Shown here: positions 32,472 through 40,621 of the stretch, piece by piece
Numbering within the stretch: position 1 is the first letter of the stretch
Layout: every line of letters begins with the position of its first letter
Assembly: GCA_017614995.1 (NCBI GenBank)
Contig: JAGAAX010000029.1
Span: 1 to 64,000 of the forward strand
Length of the DNA stretch: 64,000 nt
Source of the DNA: Spirochaetaceae bacterium
GTDB taxonomy: Bacteria > Spirochaetota > Spirochaetia > Treponematales > Treponemataceae
Reading direction: 5' to 3'
Position numbers and translations under genes: made by a program
Notes under the pieces: model-generated
What the model was told of the DNA's origin: nothing
The model's input: only the letters and a program-made list of their open reading frames with translations
Databases searched by the model: none

Positions 32472-32514
32472 TCGACCTTTTCGGAAACTCGGTTAGTTTT
32501 TGAACTCGTCTAAT
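32469..32514 (+). repeat. 46-bp stop-codon-anchored repeat, copy 1
   Basis: It begins at the TAA stop of the DbpA-like gene (TAATCG) and ends TCTAAT. The copy at 36605-36650 differs at four of 46 positions. The inner part can form a hairpin (TCGGAAACT/AGTTTTTGA). Confidence 0.75.
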
Positions 32515-32534
32515 TGCAGCACTTTTGATGGAAC

Positions 32535-32569
32535 GGCTGTCCAATTTTGGTTTGGGCAGCCTTTTTTTT
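32535..32569 (+). terminator. Intrinsic terminator between the DbpA-like and MBL genes
   Basis: GGCTGTCCA/TGGGCAGCC arms are followed by eight T bases (32562-32569). The ribosome site of the next gene starts at 32570, so this could also act as an attenuator. Confidence 0.8.
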
Positions 32570-32581
32570 GAGGAAAAACTT

Positions 32582-33250
32582 ATGGACAATATCTTGCATT
32601 TAGAGACCGGTATTCTTCAAGTGAATACCTATATTATTGTGCTGAACGAAAAAGAAGCCGCCGTAATTGACCCGGGCGGAAACGCTGACGAAATTACAGC
32701 GCTTCTAAAAAAGCACAATCTCGATTTAAAGGCTGTTGTGCTTACTCATTCGCATTTTGACCACATCGGCGGGGCAGACGGTCTTTTGAAAGCTTTTCCT
32801 CAATGCAAGTTTTATGCGCACAAAGCTGAAGCCGCTTATCTTGGCGACAATCTAAAACAAAAGCAGTGCAGCGCTTTTGGCGGCGGCGGCTTTGACTTTT
32901 ACATAATGCAGAGCCTGCCCGAATCAGTGCGCGGGCCAGATGTGCTTCTTGAAGGTGGCGAAACATTGTTTGAAGATTCTTTAAATTTTAAAGGCGGCTT
33001 TGCAGTGCTTCATACTCCGGGGCACAGTGCCGGCTCAATCTGTCTTTATTGCGCCGCCGCCGGGCTTTTGATTTCCGGCGACACAATGTTTGCAGGCTCT
33101 TGCGGCAGAACCGACTTAACCGGCGGCAGCGAAAAAGAGATGAAAGAAAGCCTGAAACGCTTGAGCACCCTGCCCAAAGCAACGCAGGTGCTCCCCGGTC
33201 ATGGCGGTACTACCACAATAGCAGATTTTCCGTTTGGGTATTTTGCGTAA
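32582..33250 (+). CDS. Metallo-beta-lactamase fold hydrolase (glyoxalase II-like)
   Basis: The protein is about 222 residues. Metal ligands are THSHFDHIGG (HxHxDH), HTPGHSAGSICLY, the bridging Asp in LISGDTMFAGSCGRTDLTGG, and VLPGHGGTTTI. This set matches YcbL/GloB-type thioester hydrolases. The C-terminal substrate-binding domain of true GloB is missing. GAGG precedes ATG 32582. The longer frame from 32525 crosses the terminator hairpin and is unlikely. Confidence 0.9.
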   Translation: MDNILHLETGILQVNTYIIVLNEKEAAVIDPGGNADEITALLKKHNLDLKAVVLTHSHFDHIGGADGLLKAFPQCKFYAHKAEAAYLGDNLKQKQCSAFGGGGFDFYIMQSLPESVRGPDVLLEGGETLFEDSLNFKGGFAVLHTPGHSAGSICLYCAAAGLLISGDTMFAGSCGRTDLTGGSEKEMKESLKRLSTLPKATQVLPGHGGTTTIADFPFGYFA

Positions 33251-33262
33251 TTTTTACACTGC

Positions 33263-33868
33263 TTATTCGCTTGACTTGAGTTCGGTTGTGTATTTATAAA
33301 CTACAACAGTGTTTGCAATTTTATCATGCAGGGCTTGCCTCTTGGGCGATGAATTGATTTTTCCGTAATCTACAAGGTAGGCAATCCACATAACGATTGC
33401 GTATATTTTTGAAACAATCGATTTTGTAAATATTGCATTGGCATCTGCAAAACTATTGATTGTCTGACGGTTTAGAATGAAAAACGAACAAAAAAGCAAA
33501 TAATATAGAATGGAAATGCAAATAATAATCAGCTCTCTTTTTACGGCAGTTCCCCATGTTATCGGTAAGCTGTCATCTCTAACGATTTTGAATTTGCATA
33601 AAAGTTTTCCGGGTGTTCCGTTAAATTTTTTAGTGAAAAAGATGCTATAAATCAAAGATAATGCGCCCATAGAAAAATTTAAGGCAAGGCATAAATATAT
33701 GAGGTCTTCATTGTTCCTAAAATTTAATTGTGCTTTAGAGAGCAAGAAGAAAAACGGGACAAAGATTATTGAGTCTATAAAAAAGGCTCCAGCTCTGCCC
33801 CAAAAGCTTGGGTAAGTTGCATTTTCAATTTCTTTTATCATTTTTCTCTGTATTTTTGATTGCTTCAT
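33263..33868 (-). CDS. RDD-family membrane protein
   Basis: The protein has 201 residues. It begins with the RDD-type motif FWGRAGAFFIDSIIFVPFF, a first helix, a second helix (LIYLCLALNFSMGALSLIYSIFF), then TPGKLLCKFKIV and two further helices (about 112-130 and 155-170). The last part, SPKRQALHDKIANTVVVYK, is also typical. Family function is not settled. ATG 33868 is used. An ATG at about residue 10 (MIKEIENA) is possible. It lies 26 bases after the Na/Pi cotransporter gene in the same direction. Confidence 0.85.
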   Translation of the reverse strand: MKQSKIQRKMIKEIENATYPSFWGRAGAFFIDSIIFVPFFFLLSKAQLNFRNNEDLIYLCLALNFSMGALSLIYSIFFTKKFNGTPGKLLCKFKIVRDDSLPITWGTAVKRELIIICISILYYLLFCSFFILNRQTINSFADANAIFTKSIVSKIYAIVMWIAYLVDYGKINSSPKRQALHDKIANTVVVYKYTTELKSSE

Positions 33869-33894
33869 AAGTACCGCCTGTTTATCATTTTCCT

Positions 33895-35541
33895 TTACCG
33901 GTTTGTCAAACTTTCAGAGATGCTGAAGCAGTTGTCGCCGATGTGCTCGATGCGGCGAACCATATCGATGTACAAAAGCTCTGCCTTTACGTCTGCGCCG
34001 CCTTCGAGGCGCTTTCTTGCAACTTTCTTCAAGTCTTTGCGGAAAGAGTCGATGCCGTCTTCAAATTCGCGTGCAAGGTCAAGCTTTTCAGGCGTAAGCT
34101 GGCTGTTGATGTTGCGCCTTATAAATTGCAGGAACTGGCGCACAAGCTCGATGTACGGCAGAAGGCGTTCCATGTCTTCCTGCTGAAATTTCATCTTCTT
34201 TTCAATAGAGCGGTTGATAAGCGTAATTGTCGAAAAACAACTGTCGCACATGTTCTCAAGTTCGTCTACAATCTGAATCATGCTCGAAATGTGGTTGAGC
34301 TGCTTTTCAGAAATCTGGAGAGTTTCACACTTTACAAGATAGTGTGTAATCTGCTCGTGCATCTGGTCAACGTAGTTTTCAGCCTGAATGCTTGCTTCTT
34401 TGTGTTCGGCAATAAACGTTTCGTCGCGCGTCATAATGCCAATCTGAATCTTGTCAAAAATCTCAGAAACTGCGTCAGTCATGTCGGCAATGGCTTTTTC
34501 AGCCTGAATAATATGAGCCGCTATGCTGTCTTTGGCAAAAGAGCCGGTGAATTCAAGCTTGTAGACGCCCGGTTTCTCTGCCTTGTCAGACTTGATGATA
34601 AGCGTAGAAAGCTTGATAAGCGGTGTCTGCAACGGCAGAAGCACGATTGTAGAGAGCGTCTTGAACACTGTATGAAGCATTGAAATGCGTATTGCAATAT
34701 TTGAATTTGCGTGCCCCGGCGTCAAAAGAATAATCAGGTCGAGGAACGGCTTGAAGAAGATTACAACTATAATTGTGCCGAATATATTGAAGAAAACGTG
34801 AATAAGTGCTGAACGCTTCGCGTCGGCAGACTTTCCCATTGCGGCAAGAATTGCGTCAATTGTAGAGCCTATGTTGCTGCCGAGCGTCATCGAAGCCGCA
34901 AGTTCCCAGTTAATCAGGCCGTTGAACGCCATTGTAATTACGATTGCAGAAAAAGCTGAAGAAGAGTGCAGCAGCGCGGTAACAAGAATGCCTATAACAA
35001 AGCCCAAAATGAGAGAGCCCGCGCCGCTTCCCTGAATGGTGAAAAGCCAGCCGAGCTGCTCGAATGTAAATGCGTCAGACAGCCCCGAAAGACCGAGAAA
35101 CAGCATACCAAAGCCCATTATGGCTTCGCCGATATTCTTATAATTTGATTTCTTTATAATAGAAAGGAAGTAACCGATTCCGATAACCGGAATGGCAAAG
35201 TCTGCAATTTTGAAACTGAAACCGAAGAGCGCGACAATCCATGCGGTAATTGTTGTACCGATGTTTGCACCGAAAATTACGCCGACAGACTGAGCCAGCG
35301 TAAGCAGCCCCGCGTTGACAAACGTAACAACCATAACGGTTGTCGCGCCGGAGGACTGAATAATCATTGTGATAAGCAGACCTGTTAAAAGCCCTACAAA
35401 CCGGTTGCCTGTTACAACGCTCAGTGCACGCTGAAGCTTTTCGCCCGCACTTTTCTGAATACCATCGCTCATAAGCTTCATGCCGTAAAGCAGAAAACCC
35501 AAGCTACCTATAACCTGTAGTAGGATTGATAACATTATCAT
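33895..35541 (-). CDS. Na+/phosphate cotransporter family protein with PhoU domain
   Basis: The protein has 548 residues. The N-terminal half (about 1-310) holds two inverted Na_Pi_cotrans repeats with GLLITMIIQSSGATTVMVVTFVNAG and LVTALLHSSSAFSAIVITMAFNG (QSS and HSSS motifs). The C-terminal part (about 335-545) is a PhoU-like helical domain. It probably imports phosphate with sodium, with PhoU sensing. It is not part of a pst operon. The ribosome site is weak. The start is ATG 35541 or the ATG two codons later. Confidence 0.92.
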   Translation of the reverse strand: MIMLSILLQVIGSLGFLLYGMKLMSDGIQKSAGEKLQRALSVVTGNRFVGLLTGLLITMIIQSSGATTVMVVTFVNAGLLTLAQSVGVIFGANIGTTITAWIVALFGFSFKIADFAIPVIGIGYFLSIIKKSNYKNIGEAIMGFGMLFLGLSGLSDAFTFEQLGWLFTIQGSGAGSLILGFVIGILVTALLHSSSAFSAIVITMAFNGLINWELAASMTLGSNIGSTIDAILAAMGKSADAKRSALIHVFFNIFGTIIVVIFFKPFLDLIILLTPGHANSNIAIRISMLHTVFKTLSTIVLLPLQTPLIKLSTLIIKSDKAEKPGVYKLEFTGSFAKDSIAAHIIQAEKAIADMTDAVSEIFDKIQIGIMTRDETFIAEHKEASIQAENYVDQMHEQITHYLVKCETLQISEKQLNHISSMIQIVDELENMCDSCFSTITLINRSIEKKMKFQQEDMERLLPYIELVRQFLQFIRRNINSQLTPEKLDLAREFEDGIDSFRKDLKKVARKRLEGGADVKAELLYIDMVRRIEHIGDNCFSISESLTNR

Positions 35542-35620
35542 GCGTGGAATTTAACATAGATAGAAGCAGATTTTCAAGTCCCGGTAATAAAGGGAAGGAA
35601 AAACCCCTACTTCCGAAGCG

Positions 35621-35820
35621 GCGTTTCGCCTTTGGATTAATCTACAGTTTTGAGTTTATCTAGCGAAACGGCCAAGTTTCCGCTTCGCGTAAACTTGTAA
35701 CGGATGCACAAGGCTCACTTTTTGGGGGCTTATGTACACACGCTGCCGGTTTTTGTGAAGCAAAAAGCGGCGCTTTTCGCCGATTTGACTTTTTCTGTAG
35801 AATAATCTATTGCGAAAAGA
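35621..35820. repeat. Composite structured repeat (two facing modules)
   Basis: A plus module (35621-35703) has GCGTTTCGCC, GGATTAATCTACAG, GCGAAACGGCC, the hairpin AAGTTTCCGC/GCGTAAACTT and CTTGTAACGG. A linker with ACAAGGCT and TTATGTACAC joins it to a minus module (35745-35820), with GCCGGTTTTTGT/CAAAAAGCGGC, CTTTTCGCC, TGTAGAATAATCT and TTGCGAAAAGA. It is the same composite as 14827-15034. The 35542-35872 gap has no gene. AAAACCCCTAC at 35600-35610 is shared with the block near 21980. Confidence 0.75.
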
Positions 35821-35872
35821 GCGAAAAGAGGCTGTTGTACAAATTCCGATTTTTAGGCTAATATAATGCGCT

Positions 35873-36607
35873 ATGAGAAGAATATTTCTTTTTGCTCTGC
35901 TTGCCGGCTGTATGCTGATGCTTTTTTCGTGCGCAAAAAAAACAGAAAATTTTGCCGCGGTTCAAGAGACACCAAAAGTGCAGATGACTGGCGGAGAAAA
36001 TGCTGTAGACATAAATGCCGACGGAGTTACGGCAATTCTTTTTGCATATAACTATAACTCGCCGGAATTTGTCAGAGACTGCATTAATTATCTTGACGGC
36101 GAATTCGGGCTTGAAGAGAACGGCGGCATTATAAGACCTGTAATTTTTCCTGATGATTTTAAAAGCGGCGGACGCACGCGCATAAACCTTTTGCGCAATT
36201 TTGTCCGCGATACAAATGTAAATGCACTTATAGCTTTGGGTGCACCCGAAGACACAGCCGCTACACTTACAGTTTTGCGTGACCAGGGCTGGAAAACGCC
36301 TGTTTATTCGCTTTTTCCGCAGGACGAGCCGCTGCCTTCTGAATATATTTCGGCTTTTGTGCTTGAAAATGCCGATTTGCAGCGGCCTGTTGATGCCGAA
36401 TCGCTGTTTCTGCTTCTGTCAAAGCTTGTGCGCTATGCGCAGACTGCCGATGAATTGAATAATGCAACAATAAAGAATGTCCTGCAGAATGTTGTGGGCT
36501 TTAACTGGCAGATTCTTCCTTATATAGATTCAGAAACCGGCATAAGACCTGCAAACCACTTTGTTTTGCAGTCAGATTTGCCTGTCCGCTACGGAACAAT
36601 CAAATAA
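35873..36607 (+). CDS. Lipoprotein of unknown function with type I PBP-like half
   Basis: The protein has 244 residues and a lipoprotein signal ending LMLFSC (lipid Cys about 20). After a short linker there is an alpha/beta segment: VTAILFAYNYNSPEFVRDCINYLDGEFG, RINLLRNFVRDTNVNALIALGAPEDTAATLTVLRDQGWKTPVYSLFP. This resembles one lobe of a periplasmic binding or DUF3798-like fold. I cannot assign a family with confidence. It is followed directly by the 46-bp repeat and then the YfcE gene. No ribosome site is visible. Confidence 0.6.
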   Translation: MRRIFLFALLAGCMLMLFSCAKKTENFAAVQETPKVQMTGGENAVDINADGVTAILFAYNYNSPEFVRDCINYLDGEFGLEENGGIIRPVIFPDDFKSGGRTRINLLRNFVRDTNVNALIALGAPEDTAATLTVLRDQGWKTPVYSLFPQDEPLPSEYISAFVLENADLQRPVDAESLFLLLSKLVRYAQTADELNNATIKNVLQNVVGFNWQILPYIDSETGIRPANHFVLQSDLPVRYGTIK

Positions 36608-36650
36608 TCGCCCTGTTCGGAAACTCGGTTAGTTTTCGAACACGTCTAAT
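36605..36650 (+). repeat. 46-bp stop-codon-anchored repeat, copy 2
   Basis: It begins at the TAA stop of the lipoprotein gene (TAATCG) and ends TCTAAT, just before the YfcE gene ribosome site. The hairpin arms are GTTCGGAAACT/AGTTTTCGAAC. Confidence 0.75.
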
Positions 36651-36659
36651 GGAGCTAAA

Positions 36660-37343
36660 ATGAACGCACTGATTCAGCAGCCGTCGCTGCTTGTCGGTTC
36701 AGAAGAAGATATTAAACGCATAGAACAGCTGAATTCAGCCAGTATTCTTGCCGTTTCCGATACACATGGAGCAGTTGATGAGCTTGAAGCAATTTTGAGG
36801 GCTTTTTGCGCAGACTGCGACGCTTTTGTCTTTATGGGCGACGGCGTAAGCGATGTGCTTACCTGCCTTGAAAGAGCCGCACAGGACAAATCGCTTTTTG
36901 AGATTCTGCCGCCAGTAATTGCGTTTGTGCGCGGCAACGGCGATGCAGACACTTATTACATCAATAAAATTGAAGAAGACAATATTGCCCAGGTTTCTGT
37001 ACAGGTGCCTGACAGGCAGATGCTTAGAATTGCAGGCAGAAACCTGCTTTTTATGCATGGTCACAGGCATGGTGTCGATCTGGGCACAGAAACGCTGACC
37101 GCGGCTGTTGAAACAATGGACGCAGACATGATTTTCTTTGGACACACGCACCGGCCGTTTTGCGAAGAAACCAACGCTTCTCTGCTGTTAAATCCGGGCA
37201 GTGTTCTGCGTCCGCGCGGCGGATTTCCGCCTTCTTTTGCTGTTGTTTCTTTCCCTGGAGAAACCGAAAGATATAATACAGAGTTTTTTACTATAAAAGA
37301 CTCTGTTTTCGGGGGCTTTAACTTTAAGACACTTGAAATTTAA
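36660..37343 (+). CDS. YfcE/MJ0936-type metallophosphoesterase
   Basis: The protein has 227 residues. Calcineurin-like motifs are present in order: [14 protein letters not shown] (DxH), [12 protein letters not shown] (GDxxxD), FVRGNGDAD (GNxD), [10 protein letters not shown] (GHxH) and IFFGHTHRP (GHTH), then [13 protein letters not shown]. It is likely a broad phosphodiesterase requiring two metals. It has about 25 extra residues before the first strand. It lies 23 bases before nagB in the same direction. Confidence 0.9.
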   Translation: MNALIQQPSLLVGSEEDIKRIEQLNSASILAVSDTHGAVDELEAILRAFCADCDAFVFMGDGVSDVLTCLERAAQDKSLFEILPPVIAFVRGNGDADTYYINKIEEDNIAQVSVQVPDRQMLRIAGRNLLFMHGHRHGVDLGTETLTAAVETMDADMIFFGHTHRPFCEETNASLLLNPGSVLRPRGGFPPSFAVVSFPGETERYNTEFFTIKDSVFGGFNFKTLEI

Positions 37344-37366
37344 ATAAACTGAAATGGAGAAAGTTT

Positions 37367-38170
37367 ATGAGAGTTATTATACGTGATGATTATGCAGGCT
37401 GTTCAGACTGGGCAGCAAACCACATTGCACGCCGTATCAATGCGGCAAAACCTACCGCTGAAAAGCCGTTTATTCTTGGATTGCCTACAGGTTCTACACC
37501 TCTTGGCACTTACAAAAAGCTCATTGAGCTTAACAAAGCGGGCAAAGTTTCATTTGAAAATGTCGTTACATTCAATATGGATGAATACGTCGGCTTAAAG
37601 CCGGAACATGACCAGAGCTACCACTATTTTATGTGGGAAAATTTCTTTAAGCACATAAACATCAAAAAAGAAAATGTAAACATTCTTGACGGCATGGCTA
37701 AAGACCTTGTTGCTGAATGTGCAAGATACGAGGCAAAAATTGCTTCATACGGCGGCATTGACCTTTTCTTGGGCGGTGTCGGTGTTGACGGTCACATTGC
37801 CTTTAACGAGCCGGGCTCTTCGCTTGCTTCACGCACAAGAGAAAATGCGCTTACAAAAGACACAATCATCGTCAATTCGCGCTTTTTTGGCGGAGACACA
37901 TCGCTTGTGCCAAAAACAGCTTTGACTGTCGGTGTAGGCACAATCTGCGACTCAAAAGAGGTTGTAATCTTGATTTGCGGACACAACAAGGCACAGGCAC
38001 TTCAGCATGCTGTTGAAGCAGGTATAAGCCAGATGTGGACTGTAAGCGCGCTTCAGATGCACAAAGATGCCGTAATTGTCTGTGACGAAGACGCAACAGA
38101 CGAGCTGAAAGTAGGCACTGTAAAATATTTTAAGGAAATTGAAGCAAAAAATTTTGACAACAGCCTTTAA
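37367..38170 (+). CDS. nagB: Glucosamine-6-phosphate deaminase
   Basis: The protein has 267 residues, the usual length. It converts glucosamine 6-phosphate to fructose 6-phosphate and ammonia. Signatures are [20 protein letters not shown] (phosphate loop), FNMDEYVGL (catalytic Asp), [25 protein letters not shown] (His), and [24 protein letters not shown] precedes the ATG. It probably forms an operon with yfcE (23-base gap) and perhaps with the GGDEF gene (19-base gap). Confidence 0.96.
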   Translation: MRVIIRDDYAGCSDWAANHIARRINAAKPTAEKPFILGLPTGSTPLGTYKKLIELNKAGKVSFENVVTFNMDEYVGLKPEHDQSYHYFMWENFFKHINIKKENVNILDGMAKDLVAECARYEAKIASYGGIDLFLGGVGVDGHIAFNEPGSSLASRTRENALTKDTIIVNSRFFGGDTSLVPKTALTVGVGTICDSKEVVILICGHNKAQALQHAVEAGISQMWTVSALQMHKDAVIVCDEDATDELKVGTVKYFKEIEAKNFDNSL

Positions 38171-38189
38171 TGAAATATAAAATATCATT

Positions 38190-39611
38190 ATGGAAATGTC
38201 GGTTGAGCTTTTTGACAGCATAATCAATACATCGCAGGACTGTGTATTCTGGAAGGACAAGGACAGACGCTTTCTGGGCGTAAACCAGGCGTTCCTCGAC
38301 TTTTACGGCTTTGATTCGGCTGATGTGCTTATCGGTAAGAACGACGAGGATATGGGCTGGCACTCAGACCCTGAGCCTTTTAAGCAGGACGAGCTGCGCG
38401 TTCTTTCGGGGAAAAGTACCTACAAGGTTCAGGGCAAATGCTTCATTCGCGGCGAGGAACGCGACATTGTAGCTTCAAAACGTCCGCTCTACGAAAAAGG
38501 AGAGATTGTAGGGCTTGTCGGCAGCTTTGTGGACATTACCGATGTACTCCGCAGAAAGAACGGTCTTGATAACGGTCAGATAGTCTATACCATCGACAAA
38601 CTTAGAAAATTCCCTTTTTTTGACAGAATAATTGATGAGATAAGTCTTGATGAGATACTTGATCCGCTTACAGGCATACTTTCGCGCGCCTATTCTGTCA
38701 AATTTGTCCGCTCTTTAATAGCTGAACGGAAGCCGTTCACCTTTACGATGTTTGACCTTGATAATTTTAAGTTTATCAATGACAGCTTCGGGCACAGTGC
38801 AGGCGACAGCGTTCTTACTACTGTGTCAAAAAGGCTTGCTGAATATGTTGACGGCTTCGGGCTTATGGGACGTTTCGGTGGCGACGAGCTTTTGATGATT
38901 GACCTTAATAACACCGCAAAGAATGAAAAAGATGCTTTTTTTGAGAAGCTGTACACCCATTCTGTTGCGCTGCGCTTCAATATGGATTTTGGCAACGGCG
39001 GTGCTTTTGTTACAGGAACAGCCGGCTGTGCCTCTTTCCCAGAAGATGCAGACAATTATAATGATTTGTTCGGTCTTATAGACAAGATGCTCTATATCGG
39101 CAAGAACAGAGGGCGCAACTGCTACACCATTTATGATGCAGAAGCGCACCGCAACGTGGAAGTTACTAAAATTGCCCGGCGCGGTGTCTTTACAGATATG
39201 TACAGACTTAGAAAGGTTATGGAAAAAGCCGAAGACTTTGAGCATAAACTTCAGGCTGTAATGCCGATGCTTATGGAAATTCTGACAATACACGATTTGT
39301 TCTATGCCGGTGAAGACGGAAGGATGAAGTCTGTGATGAACAGAGCTTTTGACGGTGATGCGGCTGATATTGCAAATCTTATGACTGACGACCTTTTTTC
39401 AGAACATACGCTTGACACCGTTAAGAAGAATTCTCCGGTGTTTTACAAGACTTTGGTGAAGAACGGCTTTGAGTCTGTGCTTGTGGCACGCATAAGAAAA
39501 GCTTATAAAGTTTCTGGTTATCTTATTTGTGCCGTCAACAGAAGTCTCCGCATCTGGCAGGAAAACGAATGTGCTGTTCTTTATTATATTGCCGGTCTGC
39601 TGGCTGAGTAA
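38190..39611 (+). CDS. PAS-GGDEF diguanylate cyclase with C-terminal extension
   Basis: The protein has 473 residues. A PAS domain (about 8-118: DCVFWKDKDRRFLGVNQAFLDFYGF to LVGSFVDITDVLRRK) is followed by a GGDEF domain (about 165-310: DPLTGILSRA, FTMFDLDNFKFINDSFGHSAGD, FGGDELLMID). The active motif is GGDEL, normally compatible with c-di-GMP synthesis. The remaining 160 residues (to ENECAVLYYIAGLLAE) look like a GAF-type domain without clear ligand residues. The gene is soluble. Its 3' end overlaps the convergent manA gene by 28 bases. Confidence 0.9.
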   Translation: MEMSVELFDSIINTSQDCVFWKDKDRRFLGVNQAFLDFYGFDSADVLIGKNDEDMGWHSDPEPFKQDELRVLSGKSTYKVQGKCFIRGEERDIVASKRPLYEKGEIVGLVGSFVDITDVLRRKNGLDNGQIVYTIDKLRKFPFFDRIIDEISLDEILDPLTGILSRAYSVKFVRSLIAERKPFTFTMFDLDNFKFINDSFGHSAGDSVLTTVSKRLAEYVDGFGLMGRFGGDELLMIDLNNTAKNEKDAFFEKLYTHSVALRFNMDFGNGGAFVTGTAGCASFPEDADNYNDLFGLIDKMLYIGKNRGRNCYTIYDAEAHRNVEVTKIARRGVFTDMYRLRKVMEKAEDFEHKLQAVMPMLMEILTIHDLFYAGEDGRMKSVMNRAFDGDAADIANLMTDDLFSEHTLDTVKKNSPVFYKTLVKNGFESVLVARIRKAYKVSGYLICAVNRSLRIWQENECAVLYYIAGLLAE

Positions 39612-40438
39612 TTTTTCGGGTAGATTTTCATTACAGAGAAATTGCCAGATACGCTGATTGTAGTGTCAGGGGCGGCAAATAGCGTAGAGCCTTTTTTTAT
39701 TTCGGTTTTTTCGCTGCCGGAGGCAAAAGTGCCGCTGCCGTCAATTATAAAATAAGCAGCCCAGCAGTTATTTATAAGCGGTTTTATTTCGTCTTTTCCA
39801 TTAACAGAAGCTTTTTCAATTTTGAAATAATCACATTCAAAAATGCCTGAAAAATTCTTTACTGGTTTTGCGACAAAGTTTGTGACAACATCAAGAGACT
39901 TTTCAATATGAGTTTCGCGGTCTCTGTTCCAGTCGTAAAGTCTGTAAGTAAGGTCGCTCGGCTGCTGAATTTCAAGAATTGTTATTCCGCCTTTTATGGC
40001 ATGAACTGTACCAGCCGGAATAAACAGAAAATCGCCTTTTGAAACAGTCGTTTCATAAAGATATGACTCAATGCGGTTTTCTTTTATGGCGAGCTTAAGC
40101 TCTTCTCTTGTAAAATTGCCTTTTAATCCAGAAATAATGGTTGCATCAGGTTCAGCTTCAAGAATATACCAACATTCTGATTTGCCATGTGTATTTTCGT
40201 GCGCCATTGCATATTCATCGCTTGGATGAACTTGAACCGACAAAGTTTCGTCTGCATGTATCGTCTTTATTAGTAACGGATAATCAGAATTAGTTAATGC
40301 TTTTACTGGAACCGGTTTTTCATTATCGTAAAAAAAGCTCGATGAGTTCTTCATCGTTGAAACAACCCATTGCTCTACACCCCAAACTTTAGAATTAACA
40401 AAAGGTTCGAGCAAAAACAACTTATGTTTAAATTCCAT
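39584..40438 (-). CDS. manA: Mannose-6-phosphate isomerase, class I
   Basis: The protein is about 284 residues, a short form of the type I enzyme. It links fructose 6-phosphate and mannose 6-phosphate. Zinc-site motifs are LSVQVHPSDEYAM (QxH), CWYILEAEPD (Glu region), and FLFIPAGTVHAIKGGITILEIQQPSDLTYRLYDWNR. ATG 40438 is chosen because the promoter at 40446-40474 sits right before it. A longer frame to 40495 would include the promoter. Confidence 0.93.
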   Translation of the reverse strand: MEFKHKLFLLEPFVNSKVWGVEQWVVSTMKNSSSFFYDNEKPVPVKALTNSDYPLLIKTIHADETLSVQVHPSDEYAMAHENTHGKSECWYILEAEPDATIISGLKGNFTREELKLAIKENRIESYLYETTVSKGDFLFIPAGTVHAIKGGITILEIQQPSDLTYRLYDWNRDRETHIEKSLDVVTNFVAKPVKNFSGIFECDYFKIEKASVNGKDEIKPLINNCWAAYFIIDGSGTFASGSEKTEIKKGSTLFAAPDTTISVSGNFSVMKIYPKNYSASRPAI

Positions 40439-40445
40439 AATAGCG

Positions 40446-40474
40446 ATGTTAGTGTAAATAAAGAATCTTGTCAA
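40446..40474 (-). promoter_or_regulatory. manA promoter, close to the start codon
   Basis: On the minus strand, TTGACA (40474-40469), a 17-base gap and TAACAT (40451-40446) lie only seven bases from the ATG, so the transcript would have almost no leader. Confidence 0.55.
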
Positions 40475-40499
40475 ATGACATGTTAGGTGATACAATAAA

Positions 40500-40534
40500 C
40501 TAACCCCGACCCATTCGTACGGGGTTAGCTTTTT
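40500..40534 (+). terminator. Terminator-like hairpin upstream of the ROK gene
   Basis: CTAACCCCG/CGGGGTTAG with an 11-base loop is followed by five T bases. It lies between the divergent manA and ROK genes, where no gene needs terminating. It is either a dispersed hairpin or an attenuator for the ROK gene. Confidence 0.6.
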
Positions 40535-40553
40535 CTTATAAGGAATCGCTGTC

Positions 40554-40601
40554 GGGTTTCATACCCTTTATTTCAATGCAATGTGTAGAGGTATGAAACC
40601 C
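40554..40601. repeat. Long hairpin before the ROK gene
   Basis: Perfect 12-base arms GGGTTTCATACC/GGTATGAAACCC enclose a 24-base loop. It resembles the GGGTTTGACACCC hairpin before guaB. The ROK start codon follows 21 bases later. Confidence 0.7.
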
Positions 40602-40621
40602 TCCGCACGAATCAACTAACC

